From: Eremophila alpestris peregrina
Lineage: Eukaryota > Chordata > Aves > Passeriformes > Alaudidae
NCBI GenBank assembly: GCA_009792885.1
Contig: WMCF01000025.1
Span: 4,758,697-4,822,696 of the forward strand
DNA: 64,000 bases
Direction of reading: 5' to 3'
Both the position numbers and the translations under genes were made by a program. The notes beneath the pieces were generated by a model. It was not told the DNA's origin. It did no database searches and saw only the letters and a list, made by a program, of their open reading frames with translations. Position 1 is the first letter of the stretch. Every line of letters starts with the position of its first letter. Shown one piece after another: positions 1 through 13,561 of the stretch.

Positions 1-863
1 TTTTGTAAATAAAGCTAACTCCAGATGAGAGCAGTCATTTTTACTCTGTGATATAAGTTTTGTTTCTCCAGTTGATGTGAGATTTCAGTCAGTTGATCAA
101 GTAGCAGAAATAGTACTCTTATTTAGTTAGGTGGTGACCTAGGTTTGGATAATCTCCAGGTTAGCCATCTATCACGCAGTATCTCCACAGCAGCTGTTTC
201 TCTTTAGTTTCCTTTAAAGTGAGAGGAAAAATATATTTCTTTTTAGCAGAGACATCAACATGAGATGAAGGTAAAAATGTGAACTAGCCTAAGTATAATA
301 AATAGATATCTGTATAGACCTTCATTTATTCATCCAGGCATATTATAGGCAATGTTGAAATGGTTGGTTTGTAATATTTGCCAGATTAAAATCTTATTTG
401 CGTAACGTATTTAAAAAGTTATACTCAGTATTTGCAAAGAAGTCAATATTTGTTCCAGGATGATTTGCACAAATTAAATAAGATTAAATTAAATTTGTTA
501 AAATATTTACTATCCTATAGCACAAAGCTTCTGCACATCCTCAGCAATACCGTGTGAACTGGTAGCAATCAAGAATCTCAGAACAAGTGTCAAGGACAGT
601 ATAGATATTGATTAAAGCCTACCCATTTCCCGTACAAATGATTCCTTTTCTTCAGGCTTAATACCTACTGGAGGATTAAGGGTGTATGCAGACTGCCTTT
701 GCATTAATTATGCTGATGTCCTTCATGTCATTATGAATCATCATGTAATTTTTCCTGTGCAGTACAGTCTCTTTTCTAAAATCCTCTCTTTTGTCTTGAG
801 CAACATTTTGAAATTTGAGTGGTTTTTTTTTTTTTTTTTTCACAGAAGACAGCATGAGTAAGA
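1..863. other. AT-rich non-coding stretch
   Basis: No convincing open frame, exon or recognised repeat is visible. The stretch is AT-rich and ends in an 18-nt poly(T) run (823-840) followed directly by CACAG. That looks like a strong splice acceptor, but the sequence after it becomes CR1-derived within about 30 bases, so I do not treat it as an exon start. Confidence 0.6.
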
Positions 864-871
864 TTGGAAGT

Positions 872-1102
872 GATCAATCTCCCTGCTAGGGCAGGATCAT
901 TCTACATCACATTTCACAAAATCATGTCCAAACGGTTCTTGAAGATCTCCAGTGAGGGAGATTCCACAACCTCTCTGAGCATTCTCTGCCAGTGCTCAGT
1001 CACCTGCACAGTAAATAAGTTCTTCCTCATATTCAGGTGGAACTTCCCCTGCATCAGTTTCTGCCTGTTGCCTCTTCTCTTGTTGCTTGGCACCACAGAT
1101 TT
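872..1102 (-). mobile_element. CR1 LINE fragment, 3' portion, antisense
   Basis: Read on the minus strand, this matches the C-terminal end of CR1 ORF2 and the start of the 3' UTR. The 60-codon minus-strand frame (914-1096) contains the typical segments GNRQKLMQ and FHLNMRKN, followed by a run resembling the usual CR1 tail. CR1 is the dominant non-LTR retrotransposon of birds, and most copies are 5'-truncated like this one. The fragment stops before the terminal octamer repeats, so both ends are missing. It is non-functional. Confidence 0.85.
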
Positions 1103-4100
1103 TCACTTAGTTTACCATCTTTGTTATGCTTGAGGTGAGAAAATTCTTTCTGTCCTCAGCTGTTTACATTGAAGAATCCTTCAAAGGCTTCCACTTTGCA
1201 TTTGACTCGATTGACAGAAATATTTGTCAGTCACAGTTTTAGCAACGTGTTTATTTATTTATTTTTACCAACCAGAATAGCGCTTACTCAGACCATTGGA
1301 GGTAATGACTGAAACAAAGAACATCCAAGAAATGTAAAAGTTTGTGTGATGTGGTGCACTCGAATACCAGTAGAATGAAACAAAGGTCAGTGTCATCTTT
1401 GGAAATACATACAGGTAATTCCTTCCCTTTGTTCTTTTCTTTTTTTTTTCTGTTTCTTTTTTCCTTTGTTTGTTTGGGGGGTTTGTGTGGTTTTTTTCCT
1501 TTTTTTTAATTAATCTTAAAAATGATAAATTTTAGGGCTATTAAGTTTTGTGCTTTTTTTTTGACAATGTAAAATTATTTTTACTTTGTCATTTTTCTGT
1601 ATAATTTCAAAATACTGCCCTCTGTCATTGAAAATATTGGACCATCTTATCGTTATATTATCCTCCAAATGCCAATCTTATTTGTCTGTCATGTCTTTAT
1701 GTTTCTCATGTTATTAAAAATCTATCCTTAATTGCATTAGGCTACTGCAGGAGGAGTCATGCAAATACTTTTACACAGTAATTTGCTGCATTTAAAATGT
1801 GTTGCTGTTACATGTCAAAATGTTGGGTTCTATCCATATTTATGGCAAATAAATTGTAATAAAAACTGTAGAAACAATCCCAGCATTAACAGCAATAGAT
1901 TGCTTTCTTAAGGAACTGCTTCAGGATTCCTGGAACAAGATGTTGTCTTCCTCATTGGTACAGTGGGGCTTTGCCACGTGCTGAAGTCAGGTGGCTCTCA
2001 TTTCTTCCAAAATATTGGACTCCTGTGCTTTGAGTCATGCAGTGGTGTTGTGGGGAGAACACAGCTTTTATTGAAGCTCAGACCTACACATTAACAGAAG
2101 AGGAGCTAGGGAACAAGTAGGTATTGTTTGCCTGAATTGAAATTAATACAATTGTAAGCTGTCAAAACACACTGAAGGCATTTATAAAGGTCTTTTCATT
2201 ATGAAGCACACACCCAGCCACATCAAAGGTGCTTTGAGAAGGTTCTGATAAGAAATTGCAGTAGCACAGGAGTGGAAGGATGATTTAAAATTGCCGGTCT
2301 AATAAGGTTCTTAGTGCTGAAGGGAATGATTATTTTGATGGCTAAGCTTGAAAACATATATTGAAAGCACAATAATAGTGTCTGTGTATGAAACTCTCAG
2401 TTAAAATCAGTTCTATCCTTGTTTGGACTGGGTAGTCTGCAGTCCACCAGTGATGTTGCTGTGCCATGAAACTGTACCATTACTACAATTTAATAAGGTA
2501 GCTCAGGTTCTTGAAACAGAATGGTCACATTAGAAAAACCATCCCCAGGCTGGTTTGTCCTGCTGAGAAGCAGGATTTATTGTCTGGACAGAGCATGGTT
2601 ACTGCTTCCATGACTTCATTTATATCCTTCAGCTTCACTGAAATGTGCCAAATAAATATCTAGCTTTCCAACTCTATAAGAAAACTGGCCTTTTCCTTAA
2701 AAAAGGAATTTTAAATGTACTTACTGTGTAATTCACTGTAGAAAAATACCCCCAAATATGTGCATATGAACTATAGCTTGTTGAGGATCATGTAGAATTT
2801 AATTTTGAAAACATTGGTTTATCAAAGGGATCTGGTTAGGGTTAAATGGACAGAAAATAAATTACTTGAAGATTCTTTTCACTTATTCTGGGAGCTTCTT
2901 TCCTGTTTCTGCGCAGCTTGAAGGCCTTATTGCCATTGATCCTTGCAAAGCTATCAGGGAGTTTTTTCTTTATTATCATTGCATCAATGCTGAGAACCTG
3001 GAGCTAACCAAGAGAAATGAAATTAGTTATTTTGTATTTTTGGCAGATAAACCACAAAATTCTACTGCACCTTTTCTGGCAAGGGCACTTGGTGATGCAT
3101 GCAAACAAGGTCTGTTATGATGAACTGCTGGCCAAGAGGATGCAGCAGAATTTAATCTTAAGACTGATGTCCTCTTGAGCATATGGTGCTAAATGAGTAT
3201 CTTTCACAGCCCAAATAGTAATGAGAACTAATCTGAAATGAGCTAGCAGCAAACTGCAACAGACCAAACAGGAGAGTAATATTCCATACTTTCAGTGTAG
3301 AATTAATTGCATTTTTAAAATTTAAAGTATTATTGTTGACATTTCAAGAGATAGATATGAACCAGTGGAATGAATGTCATAAAACCAAAAAAAGCCAAGA
3401 GGGTCAAGCAGTAGAAGATTTTGGCATAATAAGCATTACCATTATGCTTTTGTTTATATCATGCTTCACTTGTATTCATCCATATCATGACCACTACAGC
3501 CTATCAAAAAAGAGCCTAATCAAAAGCCTGTTTCTAATATGTTTTGGAAGCCCTTAAACCATTTGCATCCTGCATATATTTCACCACTGAGACTCAAATG
3601 TGAAGGCTGAGTGGAATGAAATAAGTTAATATCCCAATCGTAGATGAATATTTAAACCCCTGCACATACAGAGAGAAAGAAATTATGAAGGAAAGGAAAA
3701 AAGGGAAGAATTATTTGTTTTACATACTAAAGCTGAGCATATTCTGCATCCTTGAAGCTGTTTCAGAAAAGTAGGAATGCCTGACACCTAAATTGCATGG
3801 ATAGCATATTTTACCCAAGTGCTGTTGGCACAGATTCTTGTCACAATATTGTTCAAAGGGAAGACCTGGCATATAGTCAAAATTTATACTCCAAAGTACT
3901 GGAAAATTAGGAAAAGCCATCTTGACATTAAACTAAGTATTTTGTAGACATGCAGTATAAAATACTAAATATTTTCAGGAACATATGCTTGATCATTTGT
4001 GTTCCAATTGCAGACCGGGTGTGGTACTGCTTTCTGCACTAACTGTTAACAGCAGCTGAGAGCCCTCCTCTTAAAATATTTTATCTTGATGGTTATGAGG

Positions 4101-4972
4101 AATAGAAGTATTTCTTCTGTGTTGGGATTGCAAGAATATCATAGAATCAGTAAAGGCATACTTATGCAAACCACAGAGGTGACAGAATTTGCATAAATAC
4201 ACAGTGACAATCTGGATGTGTTTGCATGGCAAACACCTAATGCCTTGGGGAAGGGGAAGAAATACACACACACATATTTTATAAATGTATAATCTTTCTG
4301 TTCTAGATAGGTTCCATTCTTTGTAAAATATCTGTCTTCCAACTAGAACTTAAATTATTTCTAGATGAATTTCTGGTGAAAATAATTTCTAGGTTTATTG
4401 GTTTTTTTCTTTTTTTCATCTTTGAAAGACTTAAAAAAAAAGAAGATTGAGATATAGTAATTTTGCATTTCATGAACTTGTATGATAAAACAAATTAAAA
4501 AGCATTTTCAGCAACTTGCTTGCTAAAATGCAAGCTCAGCTGCAGTTATTGTGGTTATTTCATGCTGCCGGGGTAAAACAGAAAATAAGAAAATATTAAT
4601 ACTGGTGATACATGTTAGATGAAAATGAAGGGATGACAGAAAGGGGAATGAACTAGGTGTGTATCATATTATGCCTGTCTCCATAGAAATCTTATGTTCT
4701 TTTCATTTAAAAATATATGCACAAATAATTTATGTAACACACTACTTAGCTAGTTACATTAGAAGTGTATCATTTAGGTAGCACAAATTCCTTATTTGCC
4801 TTGCATTTTTTTAATATCTGGTTTAGGTTCTTTGAATCTACTTGGCCAGTAGAAGATATTACGCTTAAAAAATTAATTGTTAAAACCAAAGGAATATTTG
4901 TGCTCCTGTAAGTAGCTGAACTAGGCATAGGGCTTAAATATGGTGAATGCCTTGACTGGCACAACATCTCAT
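1103..4972. other. Unique AT-rich non-coding stretch
   Basis: There are no recognised genes or repeats. Short open frames (for example 84 codons at 2866-3120 and 74 at 3333-3557) have no recognisable domain, no splice framing and AT-driven composition. Short T-rich tracts occur around 1430-1510, and a brief CA run occurs at about 4265. Confidence 0.6.
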
Positions 4973-5235
4973 CTTGTTTTGTCACTGGTTGCCTGCAAAA
5001 ATAAGTAGATCCCCATCTGGCTACAGCCCCTTTCAGGGGGTTGATAAGATTCTTCTTGGCCCTCTTTTTCTCCAGGCTAAACAACCCCAGATCCCACAGC
5101 TGCTTGTCATAGGACTTGTGCTCTAGACCTTTCACCAGCTCCATTGGCCTTCTCTGCACTCACTGCAGCACCTCAATGTCCTTCTTCTATTCAGGAGCCC
5201 AAGACTAATCACAGGATTTGAGGTGTTTTGTGTCC
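4973..5235 (-). mobile_element. CR1 LINE fragment, end of ORF2, antisense
   Basis: The minus-strand frame running through 5159-4970 carries the CR1 segments LEHKSYDKQLWDLGLFSLEK and NPLKGAVARWG, which correspond to the region just after the reverse transcriptase domain. The flanking plus-strand text (TTCTCCAGGCTAAACAACCC and the stretch around 5140-5175 ending in cttcttctattcaggagccc) is the familiar antisense view of avian CR1. The copy is truncated at both ends and has diverged. Confidence 0.88.
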
Positions 5236-8200
5236 CAATTGTGAAAGTCTTCTGACCTTAACCAAATAGCATGGGGTTGTTCTCTTTTCCATTGGAGGAT
5301 TCTCTTATCATTTTTATCCATGCTAACATATTTTAATTTGGATGCATTCCAGGGAGGCAATTAAAGTACTGCATAACTTTTGGTGTATTTTAATTTGTTC
5401 TTCAAAGCAGCACTTGCTGATGTGAACTAATCAGCTTTTATGTGCAGTGAAAGCACAGAACATGATGACAGATGGTAAGCCAGAAAAATTCATGTAGCTA
5501 AATACTCACTGTCATTGTTAACCTAGAGAGTGACAACTTTGGTGTCATTTTGTACAGGATATGAGAGTTTTCATTTAGCTATAGCTAAGTGCTCAAGATT
5601 TACAGGACTGCCTGTAGCACGGTGGATTTCAACATGAAACATCCGAGTGACATATCAATGAGATAGTCCTGATGAATGCTACAAGTTCAGTTAGGCGAGA
5701 CATAAGGTTTGTGGCAATGTCACTATAATTATCTAATTTCTTTATCAATGCATCTGTCTTTCCTTACCCTCTCATAATGTCCATCAGTAGCCATTTATTC
5801 ACATTACACTTGTGGGGAGATATTTCAGGTCTCTAATTAACAGTGTAGGGGAAAAAGAATCAAGGAAGTTGTGCTTATATTTCTGCTCAGAATTTTAAGA
5901 GACCTACAAAAGACACAATATGTTTTATCTGAACTAAGAAATATGTGCCTAAGAATCCTTTCAAGCAATCGAGCTCTTGGTATCACAAACATCAAAGGAG
6001 AAATGCACTTTAAATTAATGTTCCTTCATAGAACCAGAATTTGATGCAACTGCACAGTTTTTAAACTAAGATTTCTGCAGTACAAAGAGAATTCTACTGT
6101 AAGAATTAAAATAACTGAAATTTTATTTTTAAAATACTACTTCTTTTTTTTGTGATGTTTTAATTGTATTTTAGTTTATGGATTATATAACTTATCATGT
6201 CAACAATAAAGAAACACTGATTTTTCAATATTTACTAGAAAGAAAGTATTAAGATTTAGGGTAGGAGGGTGGGAAAGAGGAGGGTGTTATGATATCAAAC
6301 AAAGCCAGTCTGAACAGCCATCTTCCACTCAAATTACCAGTTATACTCCAGATTTGTTGTTCCTGAAGAGGCAATCACATTTGGCACACTGAAACTGACA
6401 ACATTTTTTGGTAACTGATGGTAGAGTTTATTCTGAGGTGAAGTTTCTTATTGTGCGTAAGTAAAGGTTTCACTGGGCATTGTAGAGAACTCCTTATCTC
6501 CACTGAATGTGTTGAGATATTTTATTGTTAGTGAATATTTGATCTTTTTTGGTGTTTTTTGACCAACTCCTTCTCTCAGATACTGTTTTTCTAAATGCTT
6601 TCTTGCCTCAACCCACAAGAGACAAAAGGTTTTTCAAAGAAGTCACATATACGAAAGCCAGTTAAATAAATGAGCAGCTTGCCATTGTTATGAGCTGAAA
6701 AATTTTCAATGAAAAAATATTCTTATGTATCCTAATATATTTAAAGACAAAAAACAATTTAGGCCAACACTGGTACATAAATTATTAAGTCCATATTTGG
6801 GTAAACAGAATTCAGGCAACAGCTTAATCTTTTCTCCTTATTCTGAGTAGCTGATGAAAATGCAAGCAAGAGCAACATCAGCTAAAGTCCCCTCCCATTA
6901 ATCTCAAATGGTTCTCTGATTTTCAAATTGACTGATTTTTTGTGCAGCAGTATAGAGGAAAAGTACTTTATACTACTTAATTGCATAATTAGCTCCACAT
7001 GAGAAATGAGAAAAGGAACAGAAAAGGAGCATTTTGCAGACTTTGCTTATAAGCTGTGATCGTCCAGCTTAAGTGTCCACAAAGGAGTGTCTCTCATTTT
7101 CACATACAAAATATCCTCATGTACTCTTCATGGAGATACTCTTGACTTTTCTTTAAATATGGCTTGGATTGTCTCATCACTGGGTTCATATGGCTCAGAT
7201 GGCAATCCCCCATTTAACCATTTTGTGTCAGAAAATTTCCTGACTGGAAGATCTACATCTCTTGTGTGTTGACCTTAGAACAGCTGACTTATTCCTCATC
7301 ACCTAGTCTGCACTCTTCCTTTTTATTAAACTCCAGCTGACTGTTGTACTTCTGCATGTTCAGCTATGTCTGAAAAATACATAGTAACTTTAATTCTCAC
7401 ATTCAGGAATGGATGCCTATATTGCCCCATTCCCTAGACACAACTGGATTGCCACAGCACTCTTTATGCTTTACTTAATGCATGTTTTGTTTGTTTTTAA
7501 ATATGTGCAATTGTCTGGAGGGTTCTTCTTTACAGTTCACAGTAGAGTTCACATACAGTTCACACTCACAAACCCAATGTAGCCAGTCAACAGTAAAAAG
7601 AGAAAAACGACACGGTACTGGGTAATTGCAAAGTAAAATATAACAAGAAATTCCAAAATATTTCAAACAGTTTCTTTGAATGTATGAAACATTGTCTTCC
7701 TCCTCTTCATTCTGTGATGTATTACAGGTTTATCAAAAATACTGCACTGGACAGGAAAGAGAAGCCATCTGAAGATTTGTACAAATGTCATACTTAGAAA
7801 TTGCCTTCTACCCCTTTAAGGATCTCCACGTTTTCCTGATAAAATGGTAAAACAGTCTCAAATAATGCCTTACTTTTGCTATGAGGACCATCTTTTTCCT
7901 CCAAAATTACAAGGCTCACATGAAAGAGGACGCTACAGAAATCCCAGCAATATTGGAAGGAATTTTTCATGAGCTGAGCTGGAGGGAGAGGAAATAGAGA
8001 AGCAATATAGACTGTGTGCTGAAATGATGACTGATTTGATATTTTAAACAAAATTTAGAGCTGAACACCTTTTTCACATGTTCAGCCTGCTGTCATGCTT
8101 CCCAGAATGCTGCTTTCTGAGAAAGATCACATCCAAGTTTGCAGCTTGACAGTCTGATAGCCCTTTCCTTGGAATAGGCAGTTCATTTCAGCTGCCAGCC

Positions 8201-11200
8201 CAGTAACAGTGCCAATAAGCTCTTAGAGAAGATCAGTAACAAGATCTAGATGAGGATGGATGTTTGACCCTAGTGAGTCTGGGGTTTTATTACAAGAGAT
8301 TATTTCACTGATTATTCTTGCTTCTCAGCAAGATTTTTAGATGTGTGTCTGCTTATTGAATCCACGTGCCTCATCCTCACTTCTGCTGCCCTTCCACATC
8401 ATTTACTTGACTTTACCTCCTCCTGATATTAGATTCTTTTGCATGATACAGAATCATTGACCATCAGCCCAACTCCAACTTCTTTTTGCTTTGATTTTGC
8501 AGCTAGAACAACTAATAACTTTTTTCTTTCATTTCAAACTGAGAGCAATTGTAAACTATTTTTACCCTCCATAATTCTTCCCCTGAATTACTTCCTACTG
8601 TCATATAATATAAAATACACCTCTGAAAGACTGATCTGCTGACTTCAGAGAGCTTTATAATGTTTTAATCATTCCCAGATTTGAAAATTACAACAAGATT
8701 TCAATAAAATCTTGAAAACAATCAAAATTTTTGTAAAAGAAATATCCTTTGTTTTCCTTGCAAATTATTTTGGAAAACCATAACTATAAAAAGCAATCAA
8801 AATATTATCAGGTATTATATGCATCAGAATTTCATGTATGTTATTACTGTCAAAATTATTGAGCAGTGATATGTCAGTTTGGAGGCTTAATCAAAGGCTT
8901 GTTTTTTGAAGTTCATCCTAAGACTGGAGAAAAATGTTTTCCTTCATTTTGATGGTAGTCACTCTCTGGGTAGTTCTAAATCATCTGTGCTCAAGGTTGG
9001 CCTTTAAAAGCCACATGTCACAATAAGATCATCCTGGGCCCCATTTCCCTGCTATTAGAAGTCAACAGAAAGCATTTTTTAATGAAAATGCAAGAACAAT
9101 GTCAAAATATAATTACCCTTGTGTTCATTGAGAATTCATTTTCCCCTCTGCTTTGGAAAGAATAAGGGAGGAGTGACCATACCTAAGGAATATCAGAAAC
9201 ACCAAACATAAGGACTTTTCTCAAGGACCACTTTTTTAATAACAAATTGGGCTTTGTGTTGAACATGGGGGTAGCATTTTCCTCAAAAACACAAAGGTGG
9301 GAGGAAGTTCCCCTGTATAGAAACAGTTGACTTTAGTTTTAGATTCAGGGGATCTTTTTTGTGCATGTCTGCTGTAGTACAGAAAAAGATATATTATCAA
9401 CCACTAGCAATACAGGTTTTAAAGAAAGGCAATAAATATACAGCTTTTTAAAAAAATAAAAATGTTTTCTTCTTTATCATCCAAAAATAACAACTCAGAT
9501 TGAAGATATGAAGGCACTTGACCTGAACCCTTTTTTGTTCCTGATGACTTTTGGTTTTTACAGGTTACTTAATCTGCTACAACCTGAAAAATCAATACCT
9601 TCATATTTTACCTTAGCTACCTAGTGCTTGCCTCTATACATCTTCCTGTCAGATAGAGAGCTGTAAAGGTGATAAAGAATCATGAACTTGGATTAGTACA
9701 TTCCACAATGTAGATGTGCGATAAAATTAAATGTCACAATAGGTCAATCAGTCTCCTGCAGAAAAGTGAACTGCATTTAATTTTGGATTTGGCAAGATCT
9801 AGAGCTGACCAGTGTGGTGGGAGAACCTAGTCCATTTTTACATTTTTGTACTTGAATGAAAAAAGATGTCAAAAATAAGAAGGCAGTATTTACTGAACTT
9901 CATTTCAGCTAGCCTTTTATTTTAGATAAGTGAGTAGAGAATCAAAAGTAAAGAAAAAATAATGATCATGATATGTGATCTGACTTACAGTATTGTGTAA
10001 GTTTCCTGCATCTCTTCCCCCTTATCCTGCTGTATTACAAAGGCAGTAGCAATGGTCACTAAAGAGAAAATAAGGTAAAATATCTTCTCAGACAACTATG
10101 TGCAATTTATACAGCTGCATTTTTGTGGACAGTTTTTATCTGTGTCTGGTAAATTAACAATATCTCTATTACATCATGAAGGTATGAATATTATTTTTGA
10201 GGAAATATATGCGACTGCCACAAACCCAGGATCAGTAAATGAGATCTAAATGCTTAAAGTTACTTAATCTCAAAAAAAATCTATCACTTGAAAAGGATGA
10301 GGGAACTTGTGTCCAATGCTAGCACATGAAACAATAGCCAATATGGGTGCTTGAGGAATATCATATAATATATTGATATAGATGTATAACTATATCTGTG
10401 GTGCTACAGAAAGTGTGTTTAGGACCATAAAAAGCTAGTAATTCTGTATAGAGATAATTATTTAATTCAGAAATACTTGAAGTAGAGGTTTTACACAAAT
10501 CCAAATTCTTTGCATATGTCTTAATTTGCCAGTTTGAATAGAATCTGCCAATAGGATAGTTATTTCCCAAAAGTCCTTTCCTGCCAAAAAACCTTATTTT
10601 TGTTCTCATCACTACAGTAAAACCTCCCTTGTTTTGAATAGTGATCAACAATCTTACCGAAACCATTCATCATTAAATGTGAGAGTCTTTTCATATCTCC
10701 ATTATAGCTTTCTCAGCCTCGTGATTTAGTAAATACAGATCTCTTAGTAATTTAAGCACCTCTGAATAAGTTTCAATCATAGGAATCACCATTTCTTTGT
10801 GGATTTGTAAATCATATACTCAGCTTCAGTAGAAGCCTGAAGTAGAGGCAGTATTTAAGATATTCATATTTGGTTATCTTAAGCTCAGTAGTCACTGAAA
10901 GATTTGTTAACGTTCCTCCCTCCTAAAAACCGGTCATTTTATTAATTTCCTGACTAGTGATTTAGTTTGCAATGGATTTAGGTAGATTTTAGTTGAGCAA
11001 ACACACCACCCCTTCAGTGGCTATTGATACTAGCTGGCTGAAAGGTGGTGCTACCTGTGGTGTTCTCATCAGGTTTTACATTGACTAAAACTGCTGCAGG
11101 TGTAAATTTAAATCTGTAAATGTAGAGGTACTCATGTAAAAGGCAGTAATTCATAGTGCTAATTTGGGATACAGTTCCTGCTGGTTTTCTTTCTCAGGTA

Positions 11201-13530
11201 CCAAGAAAAACTAGATTTTCTTTAATTTTCAAAATCATGAGCATTTAAACTTTTTCAGTTATTATTCCAGGTAAATGATTGATATTCTTCTTTTTCCTGT
11301 GTCAATAGGCAATTATTGATAATTAATTTTCAGGACTTATGAAGCAGTTTCATGGAAGGAAGGGGAGGGAGAATCTGTTTCTTTGCTACATAACCAGAGA
11401 TTTATTATTGATAAATAATATGGTGCCACTTAAAATACTGAGTCTAAAACATCCAGCTCCCATTACTGTCTCTTTTCCAGAAATAGTCAGAAACTGAATC
11501 TCAACTGTAGTATTGTTTTGCTCATTATCATAACTACAAATAATTTTTCCAATCTGGAATACATATACAGACTGATAGTATGGATGGAAATATTCTTGTA
11601 CTAATCCTGAAAAAAGTGTCTCTTGAGAGGTTTTATTGAATATTATCAGCTGCTGATCCCTCAAAAATATTTGTTCTGTATATTTTTATGTCTGTATTGG
11701 AAGAAACCTTTAAAAAGCCTATAAGATCTTAGCAGTAAGTTTTAGAAGCAATTGAGAATCACACAACTATAATTGCTAAATCTAAAGTATTCGTTGCTCA
11801 AAACTTATTTTTCAAAAAAAGTTCAAGTTTTACCTTAAATTTCCGATAAATTTTCCATCACTACCCTTTATATTCAAATATCATGAACTGACTTAATTCT
11901 AAATCCCAGAACAAAAATTGGAATCAACTTTGTGCTCAGGCCAAGTGGCTAAGAGCTTTACAGAGTCTTCCACCACCTGAAAACCTTCAAACATATTTTA
12001 AAAACCATTCAGGTTGTATCATAAACCTGCTTTAACAGCATGTTGCTTGGTTAATAGTTTTGCAAGAGATTGTTTTTCTTATCTAATTTTAGATGCAGTA
12101 CCACATTATACAGATGCTGCATTTTTGTTTTCCTCTCAAATGCACGTTTGATGGCTTTTTATTTTTAACAGGGATTTTTTTTAAGGAAAATGTCTTTTAC
12201 CTAGCAAGCCACCAACAGGTATTCCTGTGGAAATGCAGCCAAATGAGGTTCCTGCTGTTTTAAAAATATTTTTACAAGCATATTGTGCCTTTTCCTGACT
12301 CAATCAGTTCTTCTAAATGACATTTTTATAGCTGTTTATTTATATTCCATGTTTGTATTTTCATGCATTTAGTTTTTTCTAGTTTTTTTTTTAAAATTTA
12401 AATTATAAATTATTACCATTTTAATATAATTTTAGTAAAAAAGCAAAATATTAGCATCTTTTATCTAATAATCTCAAAATATTTTGTAGCATTAATGAGT
12501 GCCAATTTACAACATTTTTTTCTGATATAGATAATCTTTGTCATTTAAAGCATTTAGCAGACTGGAAAGTAGATGTACAATAGGATTAACTAATTTCCCC
12601 AGGATTAAACAAACAGTTACACAGCTATTTTCTTACAAGCAAGAGAAGCACAGCTAGGTATATTTCCTCTGGTATTTGAGGGGAGAAATTTACATCTCAT
12701 GTGAGTACAGGCTTAACAGACTGTGGGGTTTTTTTTGTCTACATTCTTTAATGGGTATTTGTGAACCACAGGTGGCTGGTAGACTGCAGCCGGGGATCCA
12801 TGATCTTCAGGGCTTTTTTTTTTTACACCACAGGTAGTGGAACAACTGAAGGTTGCATTTACTGATGGGAATTTGAATCCCCTGTCTGTGACACTGTAGA
12901 ACAGCATAGCCATGGAAACAGGTCTGGCTGTGCACCAGGTTTATAGAGGGGGCTGAGTTCTGTCCTGTGGTGTGTGCACAGCTGGAAATCTGAGCATTTG
13001 ACAAAAGCTACTCTATGAGTATCTGCACAGGGGACAGTCATTCCTTGGACTGAAGAGAGAATTCTGGGAAATGGGATAATTCACTTTCTTTCTCTGAGAA
13101 CATCCAGACCACTTATGAAATTCTCACCATGCTCCAGTGAGGTACAACAAAACTACAACAAAGTCTTGTGTTTTATTAGTGCATTTACACCTTTCTCTGA
13201 TCTAGACATCCCCATGGGCAACCTGGTAAAGATGCTCCAGTGACCAAGTCCTAAATATACTGGCAAAAAAAACCTCAACCCAAAACTACACCACATCCCT
13301 CCAAAACCCACAAACAAACAAAAGCTACAAATTACTTTTTGGATCCTTTTGTTGTCTTTTCTTATATATGTAATTTTTTTTTTAAAATTTGAGATATTCA
13401 TTGTAATGCATAAAAATATTCTTTGTTTTTTTCATTTCAAAAATATTTGAATCAAGGCAAAAGTTAAGAGAGAATAATTATTTTTGCAGTATCTACTAGA
13501 AACACACAATAAATAGAAAATAGAAACACG
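5236..13530. other. Unique AT-rich non-coding stretch
   Basis: There is no gene, RNA gene or recognised mobile element. The longest open frames are 85-101 codons on the minus strand (7794-8051, 10361-10666, 11386-11664). They have no recognisable family signature and lack convincing splice contexts. Simple T- and A-rich runs are scattered throughout. Confidence 0.6.
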
Positions 13531-13561
13531 TGGATGGATGCATGGATGGATGGATGGATGG
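13531..13561. repeat. (TGGA)n short microsatellite
   Basis: Seven to eight tandem TGGA units with one imperfect unit (GCATGG) near the start. It is a simple repeat with no sign of a coding context. Confidence 0.9.

Noticed and set aside
823..845. T18 followed by CACAG as a splice acceptor
   Set aside because: Downstream sequence becomes an antisense CR1 fragment and no coding exon follows.
864..1133. 89-codon plus-strand frame
   Set aside because: It is the antisense shadow of a CR1 fragment on the minus strand.
11386..11664. 92-codon minus-strand frame
   Set aside because: No family signature, no splice framing and AT-biased composition; most likely chance.
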